From Aliiruegeria lutimaris (lineage in GTDB: Bacteria > Pseudomonadota > Alphaproteobacteria > Rhodobacterales > Rhodobacteraceae): a stretch of 38,588 nt of DNA. Shown piece by piece: positions 16,198 to 24,800 of this stretch. The notes below the pieces were generated by a model that saw only the letters and a program-made list of their open reading frames with translations, made no database searches and was not told the DNA's origin. The first letter of the stretch is position 1; each line of letters opens with the position of its first letter. Where the stretch lies: the NCBI RefSeq assembly GCF_900099935.1, contig NZ_FNEK01000049.1:1-38588 (forward strand), read 5' to 3'. The position numbers were made by a program, and so were the translations under genes.

Positions 16198-17886
16198 TCA
16201 TTGTTCTTCGAGGGACGCGCGTGCCGTCCCGATGCGGGGTGCCATTCGGTCCTCGTCGATCTTGCCACCCCGGAGGTTCAAAACGCGGTCCGCCAGTGCG
16301 AGGCTGGCCGGTCGATGTGTGATCAGGATAACCGTACTTCCTGCCAAAGCCTTGCGCGCCGTTTCAACGAACCGGGCTTCGCTCTCAGGATCGAACATCG
16401 CGGTTGGTTCGTCCAGCACGAGGATCGCGGGTTTCTTGAGAAGCGCCCGCGCCAGGGCGACCCGCTGACGCTGGCCACCAGACAAGCGGATGCCCGCCTC
16501 ACCGATTTTCGTGTCGAGACCTTCCCGAAGCTCGGAAATAAAGGCCCAGGCTTCGGCTTCACGCGCGGCGTGCTCGACCTGATCGCGCGTTGCGTCCGGC
16601 AAGCCCAGACGGATATTGTCTGAGATCGTTCCATCAATCAGTGCCACCCGCTGCGGCACGAGGGCGATGGTCTGGCGATACGCAGAAAGCTCGACAGTCG
16701 ATATGTCCCTTCCATCGAGGCGGATTGTTCCTTCATCCGGAGTTCGGAACCGGAGCAGCAGATCGACCAGCGTGCTTTTCCCGGCCCCATTTCTCCCAAG
16801 AATGGCGACAGTCTGTCCTGCGGTTATCTCGAAACTGACGTCTCTCAGGAGTTCCGGACGGCCGGCATAGCGAAAGCGTATGCTCTCGAAACAAAGGTTG
16901 CCCTTCACCTCTTTTGGCAGCGGATCTCCCTGTCTGGCTTCCGGGGACATGGCGAGCACGATGGTCATATGGCGCAGCGCGCCGCGCGCATGCTGAAACT
17001 GCCCCCAAAGATCGGCAAAGCGCGCAACGGGCCGCGTCAACAAGCCCGCATAGAGCAGGAAGCTGACGAGCTCCCCGGCTCCCATCTCGCCCTCGGCGAC
17101 CTTTCCTCCGGCCAGCCAGAGAATGAGGACGACCGAGGCTGCGGCGATGAAGTTGACGATTGGGCCGAGAAGACTTTGGTACGCAATCATGCGCTCCTGG
17201 AGGTCGCGGTGGCGCAAGACACTGGTTTTGATGCGCTGTGCCTCGATTGTTTCGCGCGTGTAAGCCTTTATCACTGGCAAGATGGACAGGTTTTCGTCGG
17301 CCAGAGAAACCCAGGTCGCGTAGGCATCGCGGATCTGTCCGGCAAGCGGGCGAATATTGCGACCGAAGATCTTCATGAAGATGTAGAAGGCAGGCACACC
17401 GAGAACGATCGGGATCGTCAGGATCGGATCGATCGTCAGCATCAGGGCCAAAGACCCCGTCAGCACGATCAATTGTGGCACGATGCCAAGAAGAGACCCC
17501 GTCACGAATTCGCTCAGGACATCGACTTCGCGTGTCATGAGCGACAAAAGCTCACCTCGTCGCTGATCTTCGAGCCAGGGCAAGGGGAGGCGCTGAAGAT
17601 GATCGTAGATCCCGATCCGAAGTCCCGCGGTCAATCGCTCGACCGTGCGCTGCAACACGCGCCGTTGAAGGATCTGCAGGCTCGATTGCAGGAAGAGAAG
17701 GCCGATCAGGCCGCCGGCAAGCAGGCCGATCGAGACGTCGTCTTGTGTAAACAATCCGCCGATAATCAATCCGCCAAGCCATGGAACGAAAAGGACGGCA
17801 CCGCTTTCCACCAGCATAAGCAACAGGCAAAACGCAAGGGGCCAGCGATAGCGCCAGAGATTTTGCCGAAGGAATGCTGTTCTCAC
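16198..17886 (-). CDS. ABC exporter D of the lasso operon
   Basis: Predicted 562-residue half-transporter. Six membrane segments (first at WPLAFCLLLMLVESGAVLFV) precede a nucleotide-binding domain with Walker A GRNGAGKST, Q-loop LVPQRVAL, signature LSGGQRQRVALARAL and Walker B ILVLDEPTAMFD. D proteins export the mature lasso peptide and often confer immunity. There is no N-terminal C39 peptidase, as expected because B2 removes the leader. It is the first gene of the operon, with a GTG start at 17886 and a GGGG stretch upstream. The next gene follows within about 30 bp. Confidence 0.85.
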   Translation of the reverse strand: MRTAFLRQNLWRYRWPLAFCLLLMLVESGAVLFVPWLGGLIIGGLFTQDDVSIGLLAGGLIGLLFLQSSLQILQRRVLQRTVERLTAGLRIGIYDHLQRLPLPWLEDQRRGELLSLMTREVDVLSEFVTGSLLGIVPQLIVLTGSLALMLTIDPILTIPIVLGVPAFYIFMKIFGRNIRPLAGQIRDAYATWVSLADENLSILPVIKAYTRETIEAQRIKTSVLRHRDLQERMIAYQSLLGPIVNFIAAASVVLILWLAGGKVAEGEMGAGELVSFLLYAGLLTRPVARFADLWGQFQHARGALRHMTIVLAMSPEARQGDPLPKEVKGNLCFESIRFRYAGRPELLRDVSFEITAGQTVAILGRNGAGKSTLVDLLLRFRTPDEGTIRLDGRDISTVELSAYRQTIALVPQRVALIDGTISDNIRLGLPDATRDQVEHAAREAEAWAFISELREGLDTKIGEAGIRLSGGQRQRVALARALLKKPAILVLDEPTAMFDPESEARFVETARKALAGSTVILITHRPASLALADRVLNLRGGKIDEDRMAPRIGTARASLEEQ

Positions 17887-17936
17887 GAAACGCCCCGTTG
17901 GTGACCAGGAAGTGGAGCCTGACGACTGCTTTTAGC

Positions 17937-17964
17937 GTTTTAGCGTTCGAGCCGGAAACAGCAA
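17937..17964 (-). promoter_or_regulatory. Candidate promoter of the RiPP operon
   Basis: On the minus strand TTGCTG (17959-17964) and TAAAAC (17937-17942) are 16 bp apart, about 50 nt before the exporter start. Each hexamer matches four of six consensus positions. The -10 lies in a short direct repeat (CGCTAAAA twice). Weak evidence; a promoter beyond the hexanucleotide repeat is equally possible. Confidence 0.28.
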
Positions 17965-18024
17965 CGTCGTGCTGCCTAACAAACGAATCCAATGTCGGCA
18001 TGTCCGAACCGTTGGTGATCCGGA

Positions 18025-18126
18025 CACTGACACTGACACTGACACTGACACTGACACTGACACTGACACTGACACTGACACTGACACTGACACTGACACT
18101 GACACTGACACTGACACTGACACTGA
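18025..18126. repeat. Hexanucleotide microsatellite, 17 perfect CACTGA units
   Basis: 102 bp of uninterrupted CACTGA, with no mismatch, ending just before AGCGCGCC. On the plus strand one frame encodes Thr-Leu repeats and runs directly into a gene-like sequence (KRAEILVRVKAFEAR). The minus strand gives Ser-Val or Cys-Gln repeats. It lies 139 bp upstream of the RiPP exporter start. A unit of six bases changes length without shifting frame. Confidence 0.97.
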
Positions 18127-18480
18127 AGCGCGCCGAGATCCTTGTTCGGGTCAAGGCCTTTGAGGCCCGGATCGCTCAAGCGAAACACGACCTGGCGCAC
18201 GTGAACACGAGAATAGAAATGCTTGCCGAGCCGCGCCGCAGAACCAAAGGGCGCGCTACATGGTCAGCCATGGCTTCTGCAAGAAGGGCGAGATCGCCGA
18301 CATCTGCATCCGCCATCTCGATGTCGCGGAGGCGATGACCAACCGCGAACGCGCCGAACGCGTCGAGGCCGAAGAGAATCTCGACATCCCGGATACTGCC
18401 CTGAGGAACTCGGTGGTGTCCAAGCTTGTGCAGGCGTTGTGCAATGCCAAGCGCAAGGGATGTGCGCCTGGGCGGCGAGC
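18127..18480 (+). pseudogene. Frameshifted gene of unknown function
   Basis: Two pieces of a plausible small cytoplasmic protein lie in adjacent frames. KRAEILVRVKAFEARIAQAKHDLAHVNTRIEM is one, immediately after the hexanucleotide repeat. RYMVSHGFCKKGEIADICIRHLDVAEAM, then LRNSVVSKLVQALCNAKRKG, is the second, after a shift near 18240. The composition (basic coiled helix, then a helix-turn-helix-like part) resembles small conserved proteins of unknown function in alphaproteobacteria, but I cannot name a family with certainty. The N-terminal start is lost or replaced by the repeat, so it is probably non-functional. Confidence 0.45.
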
Positions 18481-18914
18481 GACGCCGTCACGCTGCGCGT
18501 CGTTGTCAGTGTCCCCTCCACGCCCGGCTGACCGGTAGAGCGAGCGCCCCGCCGATCAGGCGTTCCGCCGGGCATCCGTTGCTTTCCTCCCGGCAATCGT
18601 CGAGCCAGACCGCATGAGGATCGCCCAGCCCTCGGCGCACAGAGGCCAGAATATCGTCGGTTTCCAACCGCAACCTCCTTTTGAACTGCAGGAGATTGAT
18701 ACCCAATACCGCCAATAGCTCTTCGCCAGCCGGATCATGGCGAGGCGCAGCTCATTCTCGTTATTCTCGACGGCTCCGCGGCAGAGAGGACTTCACTCAC
18801 GGGTCTGAACTTGTGGTCGGCCATAGGGCCGGATTTATCACCCATGCCGAAACCTCGTCAGACGGCCCTCGCCGGAGGAATACCAACCAAGTCCCTGGGT
18901 TCTCATTTCCAAAT
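18481..18914. other. Gene-poor junction between the RiPP operon and the glycan block
   Basis: No intact gene. Short minus-strand pieces around 18690-18770 (ENELRLAMIRLAKSYWRYW in one frame) look like a degraded coding sequence, perhaps a transposase relic, but are too short to assign. The stretch ends at an ops-like motif. Confidence 0.35.
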
Positions 18915-18927
18915 GCCCGATAACGCA
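18915..18927 (-). promoter_or_regulatory. ops-like motif, copy C
   Basis: Minus-strand TGCGTTATCGGGC. Together with its flanks (18 bp, AATGCCCGATAACGCAGG on the plus strand) it is identical to copy D at 27217-27229. On the minus strand it is about 1 kb upstream of the RiPP exporter; on the plus strand it is 122 bp upstream of a GT2 gene. C and D bracket the 8.3-kb glycan block. Confidence 0.5.
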
Positions 18928-19049
18928 GGTCCGAATCGCTGTTTGGGAAGCTTGTAATCCAGTGAAGTTGCCCGCATTTTCCCCTTTCCGCGATGTGGTT
19001 GGGGGTGTTAGAATTCGCGGCATGCGGAATGATGAGATTTCCCAGTGAC

Positions 19050-20033
19050 ATGACACGAAAACTCAGCATTTCCATTATCAACTTTCGCACAGGAAATATG
19101 ACGCTGGCCTCCGTCCAATCGGCCTTGGCCGACCTCGCTGGCGTGGAGGACAGGAAGCCAATTGATGGCTGGGTCATTGTGGTTGACAACGACTCCGGCG
19201 ACGGTTCAGCGGAGCAGATCGAGGATTGGATCGAGGCCAACCCCGAGGAACCTGTGGAACTTGTCCGGTCGGCTGTCAATTCCGGCTTTTCCGGCGGTCA
19301 CAATCAGGGGCTCGCGGCGATGGAGGCCGAGTTCACCCTCGTACTGAATTCGGATGCAGAAATCCGGCCGGGTTGTCTCGGGGCGTTGCTTGATGCCGCC
19401 GAAACTCACCCCGGTTTTGGGCTTTTTGCGCCGCGACTGGAAGACGAGGACGGTACGCCGCAAATCAGCAGTTTCCGCGATCACAGCCCGTTGAGCGAAC
19501 TAATCCGGGCGGCCGGGACCGGCCAATTGACAAGGATGCTCAAGAGGTTCGACGTCCCAACTTGCACTGCTCCGAATCCGGGCAGAATCGACTGGTCGAG
19601 CTTTGCCGCCGTGCTGCTGCGTCGAAAGATGGTCGACGAGATTGGTTCACTCGACGAGGGATATTTTCTCTATTTCGAGGATACCGACTATTGCCGCACT
19701 GCTCGGAAGGCTGGCTGGGGTGTGATGCATGTGCCAGAGGCCCGCGTGGTGCACCATCGTGGCGGCAGCGGTCCGGTGAAAGGGCTTGAGGATGCCCGAA
19801 AACGCTTGCCGCCCTATCTTTATGCTTCGCGTACACGCTTCTTCTTCAAGGCCTATGGCTGGACTGGAATCGTAGCGGCCAACCTGATGTGGCATCTCGG
19901 ACGCGGTATCGCTCAGTCCAGGCGGCTGTTTGGCAAACCGGTTCCGCCGGCGAACGAAGCGGAATGGCGGGATATCTGGACCAATGTCGCGCATCCTTCC
20001 GGACCGCGCCGGGCGCCTTGGGAGGACCGATAG
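19050..20033 (+). CDS. Glycosyltransferase family 2 (rhamnosyltransferase WbbL-like)
   Basis: Predicted 327-residue GT-A enzyme. It starts MTRKLSISIINFRTGNMTLASV and contains WVIVVDNDSGDGS, the NSGFSGGHNQGL loop, LNSDAEIRPG (the DxD-like metal site), and the acceptor-side GYFLYFEDTDYCRTARKAGW, in which the ED pair is the usual catalytic base region. This order is typical of WbbL-type GT2 enzymes that add deoxyhexoses such as rhamnose, but the donor is not certain. ATGs at 19029-19032 are alternative starts. The stop overlaps the GTG of the following sulfotransferase (TAGTG). Confidence 0.88.
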   Translation: MTRKLSISIINFRTGNMTLASVQSALADLAGVEDRKPIDGWVIVVDNDSGDGSAEQIEDWIEANPEEPVELVRSAVNSGFSGGHNQGLAAMEAEFTLVLNSDAEIRPGCLGALLDAAETHPGFGLFAPRLEDEDGTPQISSFRDHSPLSELIRAAGTGQLTRMLKRFDVPTCTAPNPGRIDWSSFAAVLLRRKMVDEIGSLDEGYFLYFEDTDYCRTARKAGWGVMHVPEARVVHHRGGSGPVKGLEDARKRLPPYLYASRTRFFFKAYGWTGIVAANLMWHLGRGIAQSRRLFGKPVPPANEAEWRDIWTNVAHPSGPRRAPWEDR

Positions 20034-20857
20034 TGGAAGAAATCCCCGATTTCGTGATCATAGGCGCAATGAAATGCGGCACCTCTACGCTGCAGGCACA
20101 GCTGGCAATCCAACCGGGCATCTTCATGACCACGCCCAAGGAACCGAACTACTTCTCGGACGATGACGTCTTCGCCCGGGGGAAAGCCTGGTATGCTGGG
20201 CTCTTTGCGGAGCGGCAACCAGGAGATCTCACCGGCGAGGCCTCCACGCATTATACCAAGCTTCCGACCCATCCGAGAACGCTCGATCGCATGGGTGCGC
20301 GCCTCAACTCACCAAAACTAATCTACTTGATGCGCGACCCGCTGGAGCGGGCGATATCGCATTACATACATGAATGGAGCATGGGCGTGATGGGAGAGGA
20401 TCCGGCCGAGGAGTTTGAGCGCCATCCTGAACTCACTGACTATAGCTGCTATGGGATGCAACTTGCTCCATATGTCGAACGCTATGGGCGCGAGGCGATC
20501 CTGCTTCTGCAGATGGAAGACATGAAATCCGATCCCCAGGGGACACTCGACCAGGTTTCCAGGTTTCTTGGTCGGGAAGGGTTTCAGTGGGATCCGGATC
20601 TTGGCACGCAGAATGTCTCAGCTGAACGGGTTCGGCGCCTGCCATTTCATGACCTGATCGTCGACAACGAGGTTGCGACGCGGCTGCGGCGTGCGCTGGT
20701 GCCGAAATCGGTTCGTCGATGGATTCGCAGCAGCCGGCAGATGCGAGATCGACCAGAGCTTCCCGAAGATCTCAAGGAGCGGTTGCGCGTTACCTTCTCC
20801 GAAGACCAAGAGAAGCTCCGGGCACTCTTTCCCAGCGACCGGACGATATCTTCATGA
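20033..20857 (+). CDS. Sulfotransferase (PAPS-dependent), first copy
   Basis: Predicted 274-residue cytosolic sulfotransferase. The 5'-phosphosulfate-binding loop is FVIIGAMKCGTSTLQAQL (about 7-24), and the 3'-phosphate-binding segment is LIYLMRDPLERAISHY. Typical linking elements are PKEPNYFSDD and GEASTHYTKLP. It would transfer sulfate from PAPS to a hydroxyl of the glycan. The GTG at 20033 overlaps the GT2 stop and has GGAGGA 7 nt upstream. Its own stop overlaps the next GT2 start (ATGA at 20854-20857), so three genes form a coupled unit. Confidence 0.9.
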   Translation: MEEIPDFVIIGAMKCGTSTLQAQLAIQPGIFMTTPKEPNYFSDDDVFARGKAWYAGLFAERQPGDLTGEASTHYTKLPTHPRTLDRMGARLNSPKLIYLMRDPLERAISHYIHEWSMGVMGEDPAEEFERHPELTDYSCYGMQLAPYVERYGREAILLLQMEDMKSDPQGTLDQVSRFLGREGFQWDPDLGTQNVSAERVRRLPFHDLIVDNEVATRLRRALVPKSVRRWIRSSRQMRDRPELPEDLKERLRVTFSEDQEKLRALFPSDRTISS

Positions 20858-21822
20858 CCGCGTTTGCAAAAAACCCTGCTGCCGCCATCGCGATCGGCCG
20901 CAATGAGGGCGAACGGTTAGAGCGATGTCTCTCTTCGCTCGTGCGGCAGTTCGACCAAGTTATCTATGTCGATTCCGGATCCTCGGACGGTTCTATCGAA
21001 TACGCGCGCGCCCAAGGCGCCGAGGTGGTCGAGCTTGACCCATCGATCCCATTTACCGCGGCGCGAGCTCGCAACGCCGGGTTCGAGGCGTTGAGATCGC
21101 GCGGTCTGCCGGAGTTTGTCCAGTTCATCGACGCAGATTGCGAGCTGGATCCTGACTGGGCGCCGACAGCTCTGATGGCGCTAGAACTCGACCCGAAACT
21201 CGGAGTGGTCTGCGGTCGGCGTCGCGAGCGGTTCCCGGAAGTCTCGGTCTATAACCGTCTGGCGGATTCCGAATGGGACACGCCGATTGGCCCGGCGAGA
21301 GCGTGTGGCGGCGACGCCATTTATCGAACCGCAGCCTTTGAGGGTGTCAATGGGTTCAACCCCGATCTTATTGCCGGCGAGGAGCCGGAGCTATGTTTGC
21401 GTCTCGCACGTGCAGGCTGGGGGATCGAACGTCTGGATGCAGAGATGACGCTGCATGACGCCCAGATGACCCGTTTCGGTCAGTGGTGGCAACGCTCGCG
21501 CCGCGCCGGTTTCGCCTTTGCTGAAGGCGCTGCCATGTATGGCAAAGACCCCGAAAGGCATTGGGTGGCCGAAACACGCCGGGCATTGGTCTGGGCACTG
21601 ATCCTACCGCTGACGGTCCTGTTTTTCGCATTTTTTCTAAACCCGTGGGCGCTGCTGGGGTTCCTTGTCTACCCGCTGCAGGTGATGCGTCTGCAGCGGA
21701 GTATGGGATGGGAACGGGGTTTGTTCCTGACACTCGGGAAATTCGCCGAGATGCAGGGGATCACCGATTACTGGCGAAAACGCATCCTGGGGGGAAAACA
21801 GGCACTGATCGAATACAAGTAG
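20854..21822 (+). CDS. Glycosyltransferase family 2, membrane-associated
   Basis: Predicted 322-residue GT2. The catalytic domain has AIAIGRNEGERLERCLSSL, YVDSGSSDGSIEYAR (nucleotide binding) and VQFIDADCELDPDW (DxD metal site), followed by RACGGDAIYRTAAFEGVNGF and a conserved GEEPELCLRLARAGW acceptor region. Near the C-terminus there are one or two membrane segments (LVWALILPLTVLFFAFFLNPWALLGFL). The ATG overlaps the preceding sulfotransferase stop by 4 bp, so it is translationally coupled. Sugar specificity cannot be read from sequence. Confidence 0.88.
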   Translation: MTAFAKNPAAAIAIGRNEGERLERCLSSLVRQFDQVIYVDSGSSDGSIEYARAQGAEVVELDPSIPFTAARARNAGFEALRSRGLPEFVQFIDADCELDPDWAPTALMALELDPKLGVVCGRRRERFPEVSVYNRLADSEWDTPIGPARACGGDAIYRTAAFEGVNGFNPDLIAGEEPELCLRLARAGWGIERLDAEMTLHDAQMTRFGQWWQRSRRAGFAFAEGAAMYGKDPERHWVAETRRALVWALILPLTVLFFAFFLNPWALLGFLVYPLQVMRLQRSMGWERGLFLTLGKFAEMQGITDYWRKRILGGKQALIEYK

Positions 21823-21987
21823 TACCGCCGCCCATCGATTTCGGGGCGTCTTCCTGCCGCCCCGACAGGAATGTCGAACAGGGCTCCAAACGGTTCAGAC
21901 AAACGAACCACCTCCGATCGCGGAGAAAACACACTTCCCGCCCGACTGTCCAGCTGGGCCCGCAATGCACTGTCCATTGGTCGGAAA

Positions 21988-23430
21988 ATGGCCTACTCGT
22001 CCAGTATGCCCACCGCCTCTTCTAATCGAAGGGCAGGGCAAAAGGTTCCGTCGTCTCACCACGAGGCTTGCTTTTTGAGAAGATTTCTCAACAGGTTTTC
22101 CGGGGAAAGCGTAGCCGCTCGCACGCTGCGAGGATCACTGTGGACGGCTCTCGCATTTGGTGGTGAGAACCTTCTGCGCCTGGTCTCCAATCTCGTCTTG
22201 ACGCGTTTGCTCTTCCCAGAGGCGTTCGGCCTAATGGCAATTGCACAGGTCTTCCTGACTGCGATGCAGATGCTTTCGGACGCCGGATTGCGCCCGGCCG
22301 TCATCAAGGACTCGCGGGGAGATGACCCCGCCTTTCTCAACACTGCCTGGACCGTTCAAATCCTGAGAGCAAACTTGCTTTGGCTCTTGGTCTTCCTGTT
22401 GGCCAGTCCGGCGGCAGCGATCTATGGCGAACCCATTCTGGCACAGCTATTGCCTTGGATGGGTTTCACAATCATCTTGCAGGGCCTCACTCCAACCGCT
22501 GTCTGGACCGCTGAGCGCCATCTTCATCTTGGTCGGCTGACCATAATCCAATTGGGCGTTGCGGCCTTTCATATCGTTGTGGCCTGCTTGCTCGCGTGGC
22601 AGATGCAGTCGGTTTGGGCGCTGGTTTTCGCAGCGCTTGTCTCTTCGGCCTGCAAGCAAGCCGCGTATTGGAAGTTTGTTCCGAATGCTTCCAACCGCCT
22701 GTTTTGGGAGCGCGAAGCTCTGCAGAGCTTGTTCCATTTCGGCAAGTTCGTCTTCGTGAGCAGCATCGCAGGATTCCTCGTTGGACAGGGAGACCGTGCG
22801 TTGCTCGGCCTTTACACGTCGATGGCCGAACTTGGCGTGTACAATATCGGCTATTTCATGGCGATGGCCCCGTCCCTTCTAGCTGTTGCGGTCCAGAAGA
22901 GCGTGATTTTCCCACTCTATCGCTTGAAGCCAATTTCGACCGATCCAGACAGCCGCGAAAAGGTTTTCAGGGCGCGTCGCCTACTCGCAACGACGATGAT
23001 TGTCTTCAGTTTGACCCTGTCGGCCACAGGTCCCTGGCTGGTGCGTTTCCTCTATGACGACCGCTACGTATCTGCCGGCCCGATGATGGCGCTGTTCGGA
23101 TTAACGATCGTTCCCCTGCTAACGCTTCGAACGACTGGCCAGATGTTGCTGGCGATGGGAGACTCGAAAAGATTCCTCAACACAGTCCTGGTAGCGGCGA
23201 TATTCCAGACTTTTCTGTTGTTTGTGGGAGTACGCGAACTTGGCGTGGTTGGTGCAATCCTGGCACCCGGAGTGGCTTGCGTCATCTCGTACCCGCTGCA
23301 CATGCAATACGCGAAGATCTACAAAGGTTGGGATCCGGTGCATGATGTCGGCTTGACGATACTCGGAATGCTTGGTGCCCTCGGTATCTGCATCTGGCAC
23401 GCCGAAACTATTTCGACGCTGTTTCCCTGA
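21988..23430 (+). CDS. Wzx-type polysaccharide flippase (MVF/MATE-like)
   Basis: Predicted 480-residue integral membrane protein with about 12 hydrophobic segments. The first conserved part is ARTLRGSLWTALAFGGENLLRLVSNLVLTRLLFPEAFGLMAIAQVF, typical of the oligosaccharide flippase family, and the later LVGQGDRALLGLYTSMAELGVYNIGYF is the conserved middle loop. It would flip undecaprenyl-linked repeat units to the periplasm. The start is uncertain: the frame is open from 21871. 21988 is chosen because the weak GGAAA lies just before it and the family normally has a short cytoplasmic N-terminus. Confidence 0.85.
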   Translation: MAYSSSMPTASSNRRAGQKVPSSHHEACFLRRFLNRFSGESVAARTLRGSLWTALAFGGENLLRLVSNLVLTRLLFPEAFGLMAIAQVFLTAMQMLSDAGLRPAVIKDSRGDDPAFLNTAWTVQILRANLLWLLVFLLASPAAAIYGEPILAQLLPWMGFTIILQGLTPTAVWTAERHLHLGRLTIIQLGVAAFHIVVACLLAWQMQSVWALVFAALVSSACKQAAYWKFVPNASNRLFWEREALQSLFHFGKFVFVSSIAGFLVGQGDRALLGLYTSMAELGVYNIGYFMAMAPSLLAVAVQKSVIFPLYRLKPISTDPDSREKVFRARRLLATTMIVFSLTLSATGPWLVRFLYDDRYVSAGPMMALFGLTIVPLLTLRTTGQMLLAMGDSKRFLNTVLVAAIFQTFLLFVGVRELGVVGAILAPGVACVISYPLHMQYAKIYKGWDPVHDVGLTILGMLGALGICIWHAETISTLFP

Positions 23431-23735
23431 CATCAGACGGTCCCATTCATTTGAACACTCCAAGTCTGGTAGGCACACCTTGATCATGAAGGCACCGGGC
23501 TTCTTCCGTCCATTCGGGTTCCGGCGACAGAAACTGGGAGCAGGTTTATCTCCTCGCCCGAGAGAAAACCCAGCGGCGAGAGCAAAGCCCTCCCAAAGCG
23601 CCGAACGAGAACGGTCTATAGGCTTGAAAAGGTAGCCATCAAACCTGACCCATAGGAACAGGGCGTGGCTTGAACCGCCAATGGTCCGGTTCGAGTTTAA
23701 AAGAACAGCTTGCAGGCATATTCAACTCTGGCGGC
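23431..23735. other. Convergent intergenic region between flippase and GT4 genes
   Basis: 305 bp between the plus-strand flippase and a minus-strand glycosyltransferase. No gene, no clear terminator hairpin and no repeat were found. Confidence 0.4.
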
Positions 23736-24800
23736 TCAGCCTTCCAGTAGCGCGGCCTCAAAGAGCTTTGTCGCATCATCCCAGCTATACTGTTCAACCT
23801 GTTCAAGTGCCGATTGAGACAGGGTACGCCAGAGAGCATCATCCAGCGAAAGGACCTTGATCAATCCCTCTGCAAGCAACTCCCAGTCTTCGACATCCGC
23901 AAGATAGCCATTCACTCCATTGACAATCACATCAGGTGCACAACCTGTCCGCGTGGCAACCACCGGCGTGCGGCACGCCATTGCCTCGAGGATCGGCAAC
24001 CCGAAACCTTCGACGCGACTGGCCGCAAGGAACACATCACAGCTGGCATAGATATTGCGGATTTCCTCCTGTTTGGGTGCCAGGTGAAACTCGGTTTCAG
24101 GAGGCAGTCCCAGCTGTTTTCCAGGTGGAGACGCGCCAAACGCCACGAGATGCACGTCAGGAACCGACTTTCTTGCATGTTCGATCGCTCTCAAGGCGGT
24201 ATCTACACCCTTGAACGCGACTGGAGAATACATGAGGCCGATTGTGGGATTTGCCTGGCGCCCGCGCTCTTTCGCATGGAACAATGACTGATCTACGCTG
24301 TTGGGGACCACAATGGTATCGGTGTCTCCGTAGGTATGGGCCATTGTATCGCTCAGCCATCGGGCAATGGTAATCTTCTTCAAGGGAAGATGATAACTGC
24401 CCGCAGATATATGGTTCGGCAGCGCCTCATGAACTTCGTGGTGCTGCACAAAATAGAATTTCTGTCCCTTGGTCGGAGACAAGCGAGAGACCGAGAACGC
24501 GGTTTCCCACCAAGTGGCGATCACGACATCGGCATCCGGCAGATCGTGATCTGTGACCGGGTCGGGATGGTCCAATGCTATCCATTTGGCCTTCATGCTC
24601 TCGAAATGGTTGGATGAGGGCGGCCGCGACCAACGCCCGCGCAGTACATCACGCAATACGTCACAACGGCTTGGTTTGCGTGGACGGGTTGTAACCACGG
24701 TAACGTCATGCCCAAGCGCCGTCAGGCGATCCGCATAGATTGAGACAACTCTACAACCTCCAGAGAGATTGGCTTGCGGATGGATAAAGGTGATTTTCAA
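23736..24800 (-). CDS. GT4-type glycosyltransferase
   Basis: Predicted 354-residue GT-B enzyme. The N-terminal KITFIHPQANLSGGCRVVSIYADRL is the canonical GT4 glycine loop region, followed by DVVIATWWETAF and FYFVQHHEV. The donor domain has IGLMYSPVAFKGVDTALRAI and the E-x7-E motif EGFGLPILEAMACRTPVVATRTG. Start TTG at 24800 is supported by AAGGGG 8 nt upstream and by the family N-terminus. That TTG overlaps the stop of an upstream minus-strand frame (TTGA), suggesting it was once the second gene of a minus-strand unit. It is now isolated among plus-strand genes. Confidence 0.86.
   Translation of the reverse strand: MKITFIHPQANLSGGCRVVSIYADRLTALGHDVTVVTTRPRKPSRCDVLRDVLRGRWSRPPSSNHFESMKAKWIALDHPDPVTDHDLPDADVVIATWWETAFSVSRLSPTKGQKFYFVQHHEVHEALPNHISAGSYHLPLKKITIARWLSDTMAHTYGDTDTIVVPNSVDQSLFHAKERGRQANPTIGLMYSPVAFKGVDTALRAIEHARKSVPDVHLVAFGASPPGKQLGLPPETEFHLAPKQEEIRNIYASCDVFLAASRVEGFGLPILEAMACRTPVVATRTGCAPDVIVNGVNGYLADVEDWELLAEGLIKVLSLDDALWRTLSQSALEQVEQYSWDDATKLFEAALLEG

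Noticed and set aside
18025-18126. Possible CRISPR array
   Set aside because: The unit is 6 bp with no spacers and no cas genes nearby.
17874-18200. Long open frames with Ser-Val, Thr-Leu, Asp-Thr or Cys-Gln repeats on both strands
   Set aside because: They arise from the CACTGA tract, which is open in most frames; no signal, domain or ribosome binding site supports a repeat protein.
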